Assembly (NCBI RefSeq): GCF_010015445.1
Contig: NC_053132.1
Coordinates: 33,196,501-33,260,500, forward strand
Length of the DNA stretch: 64,000 bases
Source of the DNA: Perca fluviatilis
Taxonomy: Eukaryota; Chordata; Actinopteri; Perciformes; Percidae
Direction: 5' to 3'
The notes under the pieces were generated by a model. That model saw only the letters and a program-made list of their open reading frames with translations, ran no database searches and was not told where the DNA came from. A program made the translations under genes and the position numbers. Positions 33,087 through 45,014 of this stretch are shown piece after piece (within the stretch, counting starts at the first letter, position 1; each line of letters opens with the position of its first letter).

Positions 33087-35098
33087 ATCAGAATATATAT
33101 ATCAGAATGCTGTTAAGTTAGCTAAAGCTGCATATTTTTCGAATTTAATTGAATCTAATCACTCTATTCCAAAGGTCTTGTTTTCAGTAATTCAGTCTGT
33201 TGTAAATCCACCTGTTAAATTGTCTGTTGCCTCAGATGCTCTATGTGAAGACTTCCAGAGATTTTTTTCAAACAAAATCACTAAATTAAGACTTAGTGTC
33301 AGTTCCCGTCTATCTCTCCCCCCAATCATGTCACTTGCTGCTGGCGTTTGGGAGGTTTTTGATCCTATCAACCTCCAGACACTGAAGGATGTGAGCGTTA
33401 AGCTAAAACCTTCATTTTGCCCTAATGATATCATTCAGCCGAGATTTCTCAAATTAATCATTGACTCTGTGGGTCCAGGTATCTTATTAACAAGTGCCTT
33501 AATACGGGCTCCGTTCCAGCCGATTTCAAAGTGGCTACGGTCACTCCTATACTCAAGAAGCCTTCACTGGATCCTTCTGTTTTAAATAATTACCGGCCCA
33601 ACTCTGTCTTACCTTTCATTTCTAAGTTATTGGAGAAAATTGTGTTGGATCAACTTCAACGCTTCTTGTCTAATAACTGTATTTATGAGGTTTTTCAATC
33701 TGGGTTTAGGACTGCACACAGCACTGAGTCCGCTCTCCTGCGAGTGCTAAACGATGTCTACATCTCTACTGATTCTGGAGATACTGTGGTTCTAGTTCTC
33801 CTAGATCTTTCGGCAGCTTTTGACACCATTGACCACCCTACCCTGTTAGCTAGACTTGAGACCTGGGTAGGCCTAAAAGCCTCAGTTCTGAATTGGTTCC
33901 AGTCTTACCTTTCTGATAGAAGGTTCTCCGTAAAGATGGGCAACTTCTCCAGCTCTACGGCACCTCTGTCCTGTGGTCTTCCACAGGGCTCCATTCTGGC
34001 TCCTTCTCTATTTTCTCTTTATATGCTGCCTTTGGGTGCTATTTTAAGGAAATATGATGTATCATTTCATTTTTACGCGGATGACACCCATATTTACATG
34101 CCAATCAGTAGAAATAACCCGTCAGCGTTAAACTCTCTCCTGCTATGCTTAGAGGAGGTGAAGGCATGGCTGGCTCAAAATTTCCTCTATTTAAATGACG
34201 ATAAGACCGAGGTCATTGTTTTTAGCCCGAGTGAAAGGTCCCAGTGTACAAGCCTAGACTTGGGGAGTCTTACTGTTGTTAGATCTGCAGGAGTGCGGAA
34301 CCTGGGTGTTCTTGTGGACCAGTCCTTAAAATTTGATAAACACATTTCATCTGTAATAAGCTCCGGTTTTTTCCAACTTCGTCTATTGTCTAAAATCAAA
34401 GGCTTTCTCACCCCGATAACTCTGGAAATGGCGGTTCATGCATTCATCACGTGCCGGCTAGATTATTGCAATTCACTTTATTGTGGTATATCTAGTTCCC
34501 AAATTGCCCGTCTTCAGTTAGTCCAAAATGCTGCGGCCAGACTTATCCTTAACTGTCGTAGATATGACCATATCACCCCCATTCTCAAATCTCTGCACTG
34601 GCTGCCCGTTCGACAGAGAATAGATTTCAAAATCCTTCTCTTTGTCTTAAAATCTATACATAACTTAGCTCCCGTCTACCTATCCAAACTTATTCATCCG
34701 TACACCCCGCCCAGAAGCCTAAGATCACACGACCAGGCTCTGCTGGTAGTCCCTCGTGTCAGACTAAAGCAGAGAGGGGAGCGCGCTTTTGCGGTGGCAG
34801 GGCCTCGTCTGTGGAACTCCCTGTCTATAGAGATTAGAACAGCCCCCAACCTTGCTATCTTCAAGTTGTTGGTAAAAACCTATTTATTCTCATTAGCGTA
34901 TTGATTTTCTCTTTAGGGTGGTCCTTCTTTTCTATACTTGAGTCAGTGTTTTAAGGTTGCTCTTAGCTTTGTTGTTTTTATTCTGTGTTTTTGCTTTGTC
35001 TTGCTGGTTTTATGTTTTTACATGCTTGCTCTGTAAAGCACTTTGGTCTGTCTAGCGGCTGTTTAAATGTGCTATATAAATAAATGAACTTGAACTTG
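33087..35098 (+). mobile_element. L2-type LINE, 5'-truncated, relatively young
   Basis: The plus strand encodes the linker and RT region and ends with a (TGAACT)n-like tail (TGAACTTGAACTTGAACTT, 35084-35102), as in many L2 elements. AACTTT occurs at both junctions (33081-33086 and 35099-35104) and may be a short target duplication. The element interrupts a Tc1-like transposase gene. Only one frameshift disrupts its protein, so it is younger than the Tc1 copy and than the L2 at 60 kb. Confidence 0.9.
33100..34907 (+). pseudogene. L2 reverse transcriptase (C-terminal two-thirds of ORF2)
   Basis: The enzyme copies LINE RNA at a nicked target. The first frame (to about 33490) has QNAVKLAKAAYFSNLIESNH and ALCEDFQRFFSNKITKLR, the EN-RT linker. 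After a frameshift near 33480-33492, a 457-codon frame (33531-34904) holds the RT. It has ILKKPSLDPSVLNNYRP, FQSGFRTAHSTESALL, motif [14 protein letters not shown] (D at residue 92), CGLPQGSILAPSLFSLYM, FHFYADDTHIYM (YADD at residues 182-185), LNDDKTEVIVFSP, and the C-terminal HWLPVRQRIDFKIL and GPRLWNSL. All catalytic Asp are kept. The listed start is GTG and is not a true start. The EN and 5' parts are absent, so it cannot move alone. Confidence 0.9.
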
Positions 35099-35103
35099 AA
35101 CTT

Positions 35104-35275
35104 TCCTGTCTTGCAGGAAATCGCACACCGAACGAGCGGTATGGCTGGTGGCATTATCATGCTGGAGGGTGATGTCAGGATGAGCCTGCAGGAAGGGGAC
35201 CACATGAGGGAGGAGGAGGTCTTCCCTGTGACTTTTGATTTGGACCATCCTTTGTTCAGGGACACATTTTTCCAT
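35104..35275 (-). pseudogene. Tc1-like transposase, middle fragment
   Basis: The minus strand reads LLLPHVVPFLQAHPDITLQH then DNATSHTARSVCDFLQDRKV. The D of QHDNATSHT is the second catalytic residue of Tc1 transposases. It continues, across the L2 insertion, into the PAKSPDLN and EHVWD fragment at 32840-33079. Upstream it joins the inverted terminal repeat without the first half of the protein. Confidence 0.85.
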
Positions 35276-35454
35276 TTCTGTTAGTCACATGTCTGTGAAA
35301 CATTGTTCAGTTTATTTCTTAGTTGTTGATTTTTTTATGTTCATACAAAGTTTTACGCATGTTAAGTTGGCTGAAAATAAAAGCAGTTGAAAGTGAGAGG
35401 ACGTTTCTTTTTTTGCGTTTGAGTTTATATATATCACAGGGGAGTAGAAGAATT

Positions 35455-35502
35455 TGTACAGTTATATATATATGTATACACGTTATATATATATGTATAC
35501 AC

Positions 35503-35580
<78 letters not shown>
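35455..35580. repeat. Compound (TA)n/(GT)n/(CA)n microsatellite
   Basis: TATATATATGTATACACGT occurs twice, followed by GT, TA and CA runs. The centre (GT)n(TA)n(CA)n is self-complementary and could form a long hairpin. Confidence 0.95.
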
Positions 35581-35582
<2 letters not shown>

Positions 35583-35693
35583 TTTCCTTATGTGAAAACT
35601 TTTCTTTTTTTTAAAAACTGTAAAAACTCTTCTACTCCTCCGTGAGTTTGTTTCATCATCTTGGTCGGTGTTTCCATTCTACTGCAGGCCAAC

Positions 35694-36110
35694 ATGCAGG
35701 AAGCACAGCGCACGCTTTCCAACCTGACAGAATGTGTGGAGCAGACACACCCAGACTTCTTAGTTCTTGTCCTCGGTAAAGGTAACCTGATGTCATGAAC
35801 TACCCAAATACAGACAGTTTATTATATCTAATTAAATTACTGTTACACTGCAGTCAGCGGTGCCTATTACGGCATAGCCCGCGCTGCACTGGGATACTCA
35901 GACGACGTCATGGTCCACCTCATTTCTAAACCTGTTCTGAGGACATCTAAGAAGTGGACCAGTGGAGCTATGGAGGATCTTTCACTATTTGGTGACCTGG
36001 TGCATTCAAAACAACATGGAGCTCAACGCTCTGAAAACAGTGGAGATTGTTGTGGATTTCACAGCACCCTGTGTGACTCCCCAATCAACCCACTGTGGCC
36101 CAAGGTTTTC
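35694..36110 (+). pseudogene. LINE fragment: endonuclease pieces joined to RT piece
   Basis: Three peptides are visible in changing frames. ANMQEAQRTLSNLTECVEQT...HPDFLVLVLGKGN (EN, with the DFN of VLGDFN lost) is at 35689-35790. [20 protein letters not shown] then [11 protein letters not shown] (end of EN; SDH is now SDD) is at 35870-35970. [20 protein letters not shown] and IVVDF (RT thumb-side block) is at 35980-36065. The order fits fish Jockey-type LINEs with most of the RT deleted. The first piece is flanked by CTGCAG and GGTAAAG, which mimic splice sites, but it is not a host exon. Confidence 0.7.
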
Positions 36111-36309
36111 CCCATATGCCACCATTGTAAACCATTGTGTCGGTTATGACTCTTTCTTTTCTGAATTGTTAATCAATGGACTTTTTACATTTGAAAAACT
36201 TCCCCTTAGCCAAGAAAAGCAATTTAAAAACCTGGGATGCCACCACAATGTAAAGTCTGCGGGCCACTTATGCACATATTCAGTGGGCTGCATATCACTG
36301 AAGTAAACC

Positions 36310-36795
36310 TGTAAGCTTAGAAAAAATTTTGGCGTATGCGCCAGGCAAGCAACTCCATTAAACTGAATAGGCGCTATTTTTGGATCCGGTATAATACATT
36401 TGGAGCTCAGCGTAAATTCTTTCAGGAAGACTTCTTAAACATAATCACTTCTCACTCCCCTGAATGGATCAGCTGTAGAGGTGTTCACTTTTGTCTCAAC
36501 CAATCAGAAGCAGCCATGAAAATCACGAGCCAATCACTGCACGACATCCCTGTTTTAAATCTGTCTCTCTCTGCTGCTCAGTTGTCATTTCAGGATATGA
36601 GCACGACCCTCCTCCGCCCCTTGCTCCTCCGGGCTTCATCATTTACGGCTCCTGGGTTCTCTTCCGGCTGGCTGCTACCGACGGCGTTTCGGTTTGGGTT
36701 CCGGGCTCCTCACGCCACCATCAGTGTCTGGACTCCATCGGGGGGGTTCAGATTTCGGCCTCTACCCCTTTAACAAATTATTATGTTTTTTAAAT
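36310..36795 (+). other. Unassigned GC-rich block with a 145-codon frame
   Basis: A 145-codon plus-strand frame (36336-36773) and a 100-codon overlapping frame run through sequence richer in GC than its surroundings. There are CCAATCAG words at 36500 and CCAATCAC at 36530, a promoter-like feature. The predicted peptides show no recognisable motif. It could be the 5' region of a dispersed repeat. I would not call it a gene. Confidence 0.25.
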
Positions 36796-39700
36796 AACGA
36801 TGGAGTCTAATCTCCAAAGACTGCACATTTCAAATCACGTATATGTACAATAAATCATTGCATATGTGCAACGAAGTCTCTCTTGATTGAAATAATACAT
36901 ATAATACATGCATGGCACTATCCCATAAGTTAAGCAGTAATAACATCAGCCTACATTATCAGAGAATATCAGCACTAAAACCCATTCATCAAGTTATAGT
37001 TTGTGGGTTCGAGTAAAAAGTACTTTTGTTTTCTATTGAAAAGTAGGCAATAATTGTGGCTAGCAAGCTGTTTACCAGTAGAGCTTTGAAAGTAGGGAAG
37101 AAAGAAGCATTAGCATTTCTTAATATTTAATTTAATAATACATTTTTTATCTTGATATTTTTTTTCTTCTCAGAGTGCTGTACATAATTTAGCCTGGCAC
37201 TAATCTTTATTTTAACACTATATGTAATTTCCAATATTTTTATTATTGTTTGTGTAAGGGATTTATTTTTAAGAAACAAAATGTTGTCTTTGCACTATCC
37301 CATAAGGTGATGTAGGCATGCAGTTGCTGTGGTATTCAGCAGCAGGGACAAAATTGGTACTGTGAACCAACAAAGTGGAACCAGGTCTGTCCCACGATCC
37401 TCTCGTCTACAGGCTTGATGCAGCAGTGTCTTTTGGCCCTGCAGGGCCAACATAACCTTTAGCAGGTCTCAACTCTGATCAAACCAATTAACAACAATAA
37501 TGGTATTTTCACATGCAGGCTGCAGAGATGCAAAGTCACACCTCAGGCTTTAACGCACAGATGGTCTCTGATGGGTCATTGTGATTGGCCAAGGGCACTT
37601 TTGGACCAATGAGAATAGAGTGTTGACCTAGAACAACCTCCATGGAAGTGTTGGCCCTGGCTCCCAGTGACAGAGGGTAAACGGCCCTGTTACTGAGCTA
37701 TCCCCCATCTGGGTCTGTGTGACAGTGCACACCATCATCGCAAGCTATGTTACACTATTACACAATGGAAAAGTGCACATTGCATCAGCACAGACTAAAG
37801 GAGGTGTGCATTACTATGCAAATAAACATATAAACACACATGGGGCAGAATAAAAAGTTTTTAAACCCATACCATACTCAAAATTATGTATTTACATAAG
37901 CACATCAATGAAGTAATTTCATTTCTGCTCAGTGATTTGAACAACCAGTTAGAGTGTGTGCCACGGTGCCAAATCAAATTCAGCAGTGTCTAGAAATGTC
38001 TCAGTACTGTACAGTCAGTGATCAGCAAACAAAAGCAGACGATGGGCGCCTAATGAACTGTGTGGTGGAGCAGAGGAGAGAGTGGGTGACGGTCTAGACA
38101 GGCCTCGTGGACAAGGTCAATCGCTTTAACAGTCCAATCTGAACATTCTCCACACACACACGCTGGCAATATCTCTGCACAGCCACTTTGAATATTTAAC
38201 AGCTCAGGCTGCCAGCTCGTCAGTGCCAATGAGTGTGTACATACAATGACTGCCCAGCACGTGTTTCAATTCCCAGGCCCCACCGCGCTCTTCCCCTCTC
38301 AGGAGCCTTGTGATAATGTGCATTCAAAGACTCCATAAAACAGTTGCATTGAAGCAAAGCCATCACTCGTTGGTTCTGGTGCTTAAAACTATGGGGCTCA
38401 TGATGGAGGTGTGATGACAGTGGGATGGAGGACTATTATTATTATAATTTATTCCCACATTATAATGGAAAAGGACTGGAATGTCATTGTGTGGGTTGGG
38501 GGTACTTTTTGACAACTTTCTACTTTGTATGTTTTAGAATTGATTTAGAATCAATTTAGAATCAATTTAGAATCATCTTGACGTTGTTAACAATACACAA
38601 CTCAAGCATAACCACCGAAGACAATTTTAAAAGCTGTAAAGGCACAGGCTGTCTAGAAAAAACTAATATAAAGGAAAGTGTGACATAAGTATAGTATAGA
38701 AGCAGAAAGATGGTGTAATGATGCCTGACCTCTCAATGAACTGTCCAGCATGAATGAAATGCATGCTGGGGCAACTTACATCTGGGAACAGACTTAAAGA
38801 TTTCTGTAACCTTATTGTCAAAGACCCCACATCCCAAACAGACTCAACTCAACTCATTCCTCCAACGTGTTCTGTGAGAAGTACATATTGAACAACCTGT
38901 GTACTCAGTACACAAGTCCACTATTATAAGAATGTTGTTGCCAAAAAGGAACACATCCCTTGGGAATACAAATATCTGGTGTGACTGACAATTAAGAGAC
39001 AAATGGAGATCCATTGCAGAACAATTTGCTGCGCTAATTTATGCTGCAATTTGCAGTCTGAAATCTGAATGAAATAGTTGGAAAGACACAGACAAGACAT
39101 GCTGTTAACTCAGAAAGTGGCCCAGACTGATTGGACTCAGTCCACACAGATCTACTAACTAGACTAACTAGAAGCAATCCAATAATCACAATATGTGTCC
39201 AACCCTTTGGGTTACCCACCTACTGAGATTACACTCTTGGTCTGACAAACACACAGCATTTATGAATTAAGAGCACTGAGGCATACAGTTGCATCATGTT
39301 TCATAATCACCACAAGCGTTATTACAGGGTTTGACATTAACTTTTTTGGTCACCAGCCAGTGTGGATAGTGGTTTTTCAAAGTTGCATTTTCATTAGCCA
39401 TATTTTGTGGAAAATTGCGTTTTATTTGATTAAAGTTGACTACGGTGTGCTACAATTCACTTGAAGAACCAGATTCACAACCACTTTAAATATAAATGAC
39501 CACTGAAAACAACCAAATCAAGACTATATAAAATGTATAACACTGCGGTCATGAAATAGCAGTAAAACCCCTTTTGTATGAAAACATGCAACCGATTGAG
39601 ACACAGACATAAAAAGAGTAGCTTATTATTGCATAAGTGGTGTAGGGGTGTAGAAGATTAATTGAAAGTGGTTTGAAGTGAGCACTCGCGCGTCACTCAA

Positions 39701-42480
39701 GCAGAGTCTGCAGCTGGCACGCGCCCTCGATGACGGGAAGCGACAGAGCAAACGTTTTAACAAGTCTATTGTCCTGCTGTGTGCTCGCTCTACTTCTTTA
39801 AACCTCTTGCAACCTCTTGCAACCTCGGATGCAACCGTTGCCTGGGCTAAAACCAGCCATGTAGCGTGCATGTGCTGAAGGGATCTCTGGGGGATATTTT
39901 ACTTACTATTTGCTGGTTTAGTGTGCAGGTCTTGGTCACAGCCAAGGCGGATGGGCCTCCGTACTACAGCCGTGGGCTGCACACTGGATCACAGCTGTGT
40001 TCCTGTGCTGGGTGGTGGCACAGAACTTGCAGCGACCAGTGCTATAATATAATATATATATATATATATAGTTTTATAAATCAGATTTTTTTTTGCATAT
40101 GCCATTTTTGGCTTTTGGGCGTACGTACACTTTTAATAAGGATCCTACGCACAGGTTTATAAATGAGACCCCTGGTGCCTACATCTCTACACCAGCGGGA
40201 GTATGGAGTAGCGCGAGTAACGCGATTAAATACAACTGATCCCAATATGATTCTGTGATCAAACTCACAAGATTAAAGCGACATAATTAATGTTAAATAC
40301 ATTTTGTTTGTGTATGTATGCACCAATCACCAAGGCAAATTCCACGTAGGGTAACTACTGTGACAAAAACTCCTTTCTGATTTTGATATTGACGAATAAT
40401 CTCAACGCCTCAGTGAGAATGCACCACATCACACACATATATTTATCATTATTACTGTTTTAATGATAAATTGTAGGGACTAACGAGATTACATTTTACT
40501 GGAATTGTATTTTATATGATTTCATGTGAGAAATACATTGATTGATTGATAATAACATACAGTAATTCATCCTCAGATATTATGTCACAAAGTTTGCCTC
40601 AGTCTCTCAGACTTCTCACCTGTACCTTCTCACCTGTACCAGTCACCTGACTCTCTCTTTCACCTGCTCAACTGATTCCACTTTTCTTAATCAGGATAAG
40701 CAGAATATAACCAGTACATTTCAATTCATTCGTTCATTCGTTCCTTCGTTCCTTGATTTCCCGCCATCTGAACCAGTACCTAAATATAACCCTTTACCTT
40801 TAACCCTGTAATCTGGAACCTGTACCTGCCTGCCTGCAAGCTCATGTATCTCCACTATTTCAGTAAATCACTGAACTCTTCTTGTCTGCCTGGACTGACT
40901 GCATGTGGGTTCCCTTGCTGCCTTGCACTCACCTGCCTGACATATTATCTGCCTCCATATTCTACAGGCAGATCAGCAAGCCTCAGTGCACACTGAGAGT
41001 GAGCATGATGGAGAGAGATACAGAGAGAGAGAAATCACCTAACAACCACAAGAAAGAAGACAGAAACCACAGACATTCTTCTCTTCCCTGCTTTAAGATA
41101 AACACAAGCAAAGCCAATTTATCAAGTGTGAATGAAAAACAACTCATGGTGCAAAGAAATCATTGGTAGCTGAGGAGAGAGGAGAGTCGAGGAGAGGAAG
41201 TGTATTAGGTCTGCCAGAGCTGCAGAAACAATTAATGTTGGAAGCAGGTCCAGGCCCGGGATTCATTAACCCCCCCAGGCAAGGCCCTTTCTCTTGGGTT
41301 GGTGCCGGCCCCAAAGACCCCTGAATGCCAAGTAGCTCCATCAGCCTGGTGCTAATGGAGCACAGCGCCTGGGGCTTAGCAGGAAGACCAACAATGTCGG
41401 GTGACACACACAACACACACACTCCTTATTTTAATGAAAAACATGATGAATAAGTAACACAGACAAAAGAGGGCAGTTTAAGTGGTGCGATCCAGATTTC
41501 TTTAGAATAAAAAATAAAAACTATAATAAAAGTCCAAATTTTGCCACTTGGTACAGTATGTATGTTTCTCTGGGATAAACAAATGTTTGGGATGAAAACG
41601 GATGTTGATTATCGGCATCTTCAACCCAAAATTATCTACTTACTACCTGAAAGTAAGTAATATATATTATTTATTTATTTATTATTTCAGAGGAATGTGC
41701 ATGTTTCAGAAAGAAAGGGTGACAATTGATGTAAATAATCGCCTTTCAGTTTGCACACCTTGGGTCTTCAGCGATCTGGGACTACATTACACCATGTCTA
41801 ATGATTTCATTTTATCCAATTAGGCACTTAACTCCCTTGTATTCCTCAAACTATATTTTCTGTAAAACTGCTGTGGTGTCAAGATGTCAAAAATAATAAA
41901 AATAATTGTTTTTCTAATGTTTTTCTCTTACAGGTTTAAGTGGTCGCTAGAGACATTGTTTACACACACTATGCTGGATGCAAGTGATAGCAGGTAATTG
42001 TGTTTTCCTGTTTGGCTTAATGATGGCACAGTTGTCTCAGTGTTACTAATAAATACACACCCACTGATAAAAAAGATTGTTTATATTAGCTTACTTTCAC
42101 AGTAATATGATGGTGCAGAACCTGGTGTGTAGTGCGGGGCAGCATTATATTTGATACTGGAGGGTTTCATTTGCATAAAGCTTGGTTGTAGCAAGGGAGA
42201 GATTACGAAAGCAAAACTTGAGGAGTGGAGCGACTTGTCACTAAAATGAGAATAGCTGGTCCACTCTAAAGGTCATCCCACCTCCTCCCGCATGGTGGCT
42301 CGTTCAGATGCTCTCCACATTGTTTTTTCATGTTCATACGCTTAGAATAATGAAATAAAGATGTACTTAAGGATACTGATGAGGATTTTTTTTGTCATTA
42401 ATAAATCATGTCATTTAAAGGCAGAGCTGGATTAGCTAGCTCAGACGACATGAGCTTGGAATGGGACAGCAGTCAAGATA
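36796..42480. other. Gene-free interval
   Basis: About 5.7 kb without a convincing coding region. Weak items are a GTTTGACATTAACTTTTTTGG fragment near 39329 that resembles a fish repeat end, a short (TA)n at 40050-40070, and ATAAATGAGACCCCTGG near 40160 that looks like the right end of a dispersed repeat. A GGAGC-type inverted pair lies at 41335-41365 (GCTCCATCAG...CTAATGGAGC). Stretches at 38.1-38.3 and 41.2-41.4 kb look unique. Confidence 0.4.
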
Positions 42481-42487
42481 CCATCCA

Positions 42488-42676
42488 AGTGGGGCAACCT
42501 TTGGCTCAACCGATAAGAATGTGCGCCGCATGTAGGCTGAGTCCTTTGCAGCGGCCCGGGTTTGAGTCCGACCTGCGGCCCTTTGCTAACTGTCATCCCC
42601 CATCTCTCTCCCACCTTTCCTGTCTATCCACTGTCACTATTAGATATAGGGAAAAGCCCCCAAAAATGATCTTAGA
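42488..42676 (+). mobile_element. tRNA-derived SINE (second copy)
   Basis: Plus-strand copy of the family seen at 872-1057. It has the A-box-like TGGCTCAACCGATAAGAATG, the B-box GGGTTTGAGTCC, the shared GACCTGCGGCCCTTTGCTAA core, a CTCTCTCCCACC body and an AAAGCCCCCAAAAATGAT tail. It is more diverged in the tRNA-like head than the first copy. Confidence 0.75.
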
Positions 42677-42699
42677 GGAACCATTCACCGTTCACACAT

Positions 42700-42890
42700 A
42701 TTAATACACTGTGGCTGAGGCTGCCGTACATAGTGCCACCTGCTCATCAGATAAACACTCAGACACATTTACACTCCGATGGCGCAGTATTCGGGCCAAT
42801 TCGGGGTTCAGTGTCTTGCCCAGGGACACTTGGACAACCATTCGATTGGTAGGCGACCGCTCACCTGAGCAACAGCCGCCCATATACTAC
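42700..42890 (+). repeat. Dispersed repeat fragment
   Basis: Contains GCCACCTGCTCATCAG, ACACATTTACACTCCGATGG and GGTTCAGTGTCTTGCCCAGG. From memory these words occur together in a common fish interspersed repeat. No ends were found. It lies directly after the SINE. Confidence 0.4.
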
Positions 42891-42964
42891 ATATAACTTA
42901 TTACATTATTGATAGAATACTGTACAGGATGTTGCTATATACAGACCAAACCTGAGCACACTTA

Positions 42965-43722
42965 GGGCATTTTCACACCTGTAGTTTGTTTGCTTTGGTC
43001 CGAATCAGTTGGTGAGTTTGTAAACTTGGAGCAATTTGCCCTCGGTCGGTTTGGTTTGGTTTCACACCTGGAAAAATCCAGGCGTACCAAAATGCTTCAT
43101 TACAAATTAGGCAACAACGTCCAGCCCTCTTATTGGTCGGATATGTCTGGGGGCGGGAGCAAGAAAGTAAATACAGGAAGAAGGTCCTGTGTTCTGGACT
43201 AGTGCATATTTCTTGCATCTCCATGGTTAAACCAGCTCATTTCATTAAAATAATCAGACATTGTTTCGCAAGAGACGTTACTACGTCTGCTCTTCTCACC
43301 GAGACTTCGCTCTGCTCTGTCGGTGTCTGTCTCCAACTTTAGCGGCAGCTGGTTTGACCACGGAGATACGAGTGACGGACGGCAAGCTTGACCGCAGTTT
43401 ATTTCTGTGATAGAAACACTGCCAGCTGCTATAGTTTGCAACTCTGCTGCATCACAGATTGCTAAACACACTACAGACATTAGCTCAGACTGGAGGAGTA
43501 CATGTAGTTGGTGCAGTTCGAGTACGAATCACGTTCTCACTACAAACTAACCGCTCCAGAGTTTGACTGAAAGCGTACCGAGACCACTTCTTCAAGCAGG
43601 TGTCGATGCGCTTGTTTGGTCCGCTTTTGGTGCGCACCCGAGTTCGAATGCTGCGTTCTCATCTGCCCTGACGAACTCTAGTGCGATTCAACCAAACTAA
43701 AGCTGTCGGTGTGAAAACGCCC
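42965..43722. mobile_element. PIF/Harbinger-like MITE
   Basis: The left end GGGCATTTTCACACCTGTAG and the right end (reverse: GGGCGTTTTCACACCGACAG) match over about 20 bp. They are followed by related TTTGGTTTG-type words. TTA flanks both sides (42962-42964 and 43723-43725), the 3-bp target typical of PIF/Harbinger. The 758-bp body has no transposase frame, so it is non-autonomous. Confidence 0.75.
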
Positions 43723-43853
43723 TTAGCTATGAGGCTGTGGTCTCAGAGCGGCAGACCTGAACCTTGCTTCCAAACAAGATTTATTGTGAAGTCCCTCTTT
43801 CAGGTAAGAGTCTGGGAAACTGGGAAAGGGATATTTCACCGATTTAGCATTAA

Positions 43854-44516
43854 AGGTATTGTGGAGGATTTTCTTTTTCCGGGTGGATCATCAAGACTAT
43901 TGGTCCTCCTAGTTGTCAATCATTCTGGCGCTATGTTTACGTAAGGCCGTCGTACGTGCTCGTCCCTAGGGTAGTTTTCGCTTTCTGCGCATGAATACTT
44001 TCAGGTGTGTATGTGTGGTGAGCTACGAGTGTCTACGAAAGGTATGACAAGAAGAGAAAGGCCTATGAAGAAAGAAACAAGACCGGAGTGTTTTTGGGAG
44101 AATGTTTCACACGCTGGCGTACGCTAAAAGCACAGGTTGGGCTCTCCACTGATGCCTCAGTCGCAAAGTTTCTACTCGACAGGTAAAGTTTGGCATGCTA
44201 TTTGGAGAAATCCATTTAAAATCACTGCTATTAAAAGTTGATGTAAGCTATGATTAGTGATGCTAGCCCTGGCACAAGTCACGCACCGCACAGACACGGT
44301 AAACATCTCAATTTGTGAAAAAGTGCAAATCTTCTTTTGGAAAGTACGCTTGTATGAACCATGCCGACAGCAACTTGTAAACAGTGCACTCTCGTGCACA
44401 CGTTTAATAGGCGTTACGTCTCGGGAGCAGGTAGAGTGTAACGTGCATGTGCATTTTTTCAAAAAGTGGAGAGGGCGGATCTTTTCTAAAATTCGGGAAA
44501 ATCCTCCACTATACCT
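43854..44516. mobile_element. TTAA-flanked MITE
   Basis: The left end AGGTATTGTGGAGGATTTTC is matched in reverse at the right end (AGGTATAGTGGAGGATTTTC, ending 44516), with TTAA on both sides (43850-43853 and 44517-44520). It is 663 bp with no coding capacity. It inserted about 10 bp inside the end of the 43825-45708 element. Confidence 0.85.
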
Positions 44517-44836
44517 TTAAGCTTTGTATCAGCAGAAACACGGTAGTATTTTTAAATGACCGTGCCTCCCTCCCTCATGTCCCCCTGAGATCAGCGATCT
44601 CTGGATTATGGGTCTGGAAAAAATATTCTGATGACATAAAACGACGATTTTTGCGTCATGGGAATTCTTTTTTGCCAAGAGCCAATGCACTACAGCCAGT
44701 AGTAGGACCTACTTCTGCATGTTTTCAACACGCCCACAGGGGGTTGGACTGTCGTCTTTCCCCGAGGATTTCCAAAGCAAAACGAGCGTCAGCCATCTTG
44801 AATCTCCGCTAACTGGCTTCTCAGCAGAAAACTTTT

Positions 44837-44880
44837 AGATCGATCGATAGATTTATTCATCCCGAAGGAAATTTTAGAAC
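44837..44880 (-). mobile_element. LINE 3'-end scrap
   Basis: Minus-strand sequence TTCCTTCGGGATGAATAAAT followed by a (CTATCGAT)-like run resembles the 3' terminus of a fish LINE family that ends ATGAATAAA plus a short tandem repeat. The upstream part on the minus strand (to about 44940) is not clearly coding. Confidence 0.45.
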
Positions 44881-45014
44881 AACAATTATGTGCATTCAAA
44901 CTACCACACAGGTGTACCACCGGGATACATTGGTACAGATCGGAGAATATGCAGGACACTTTATTACAGACGCCCTCCTGCTATGGAGACCAGCGTTGTT
45001 GCTCGATGCCTCTG

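Larger units (their letters stand above)
32643..35425 (-). mobile_element. Tc1-like transposon, split by an L2 LINE
   Basis: The left arm from 32643 (GCAACAAAAGAAACATCCTC, then CACTTTCAACTGCTTTTATT) is inverted at the right end to about 35425, with arms of roughly 190 bp. Transposase fragments on the minus strand lie on both sides of an insertion at about 33081-35104. The 5' half of the gene (helix-turn-helix and first catalytic D) is missing, because the right arm joins directly to the middle of the catalytic domain. It is therefore an internally deleted copy later hit by a LINE. The host site is TA-rich. Confidence 0.85.

Noticed and set aside
35319..35582. Open frames with Val-Cys, Ile-Tyr and Thr-His runs on both strands
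   Set aside because: Translated compound microsatellite, not a gene.
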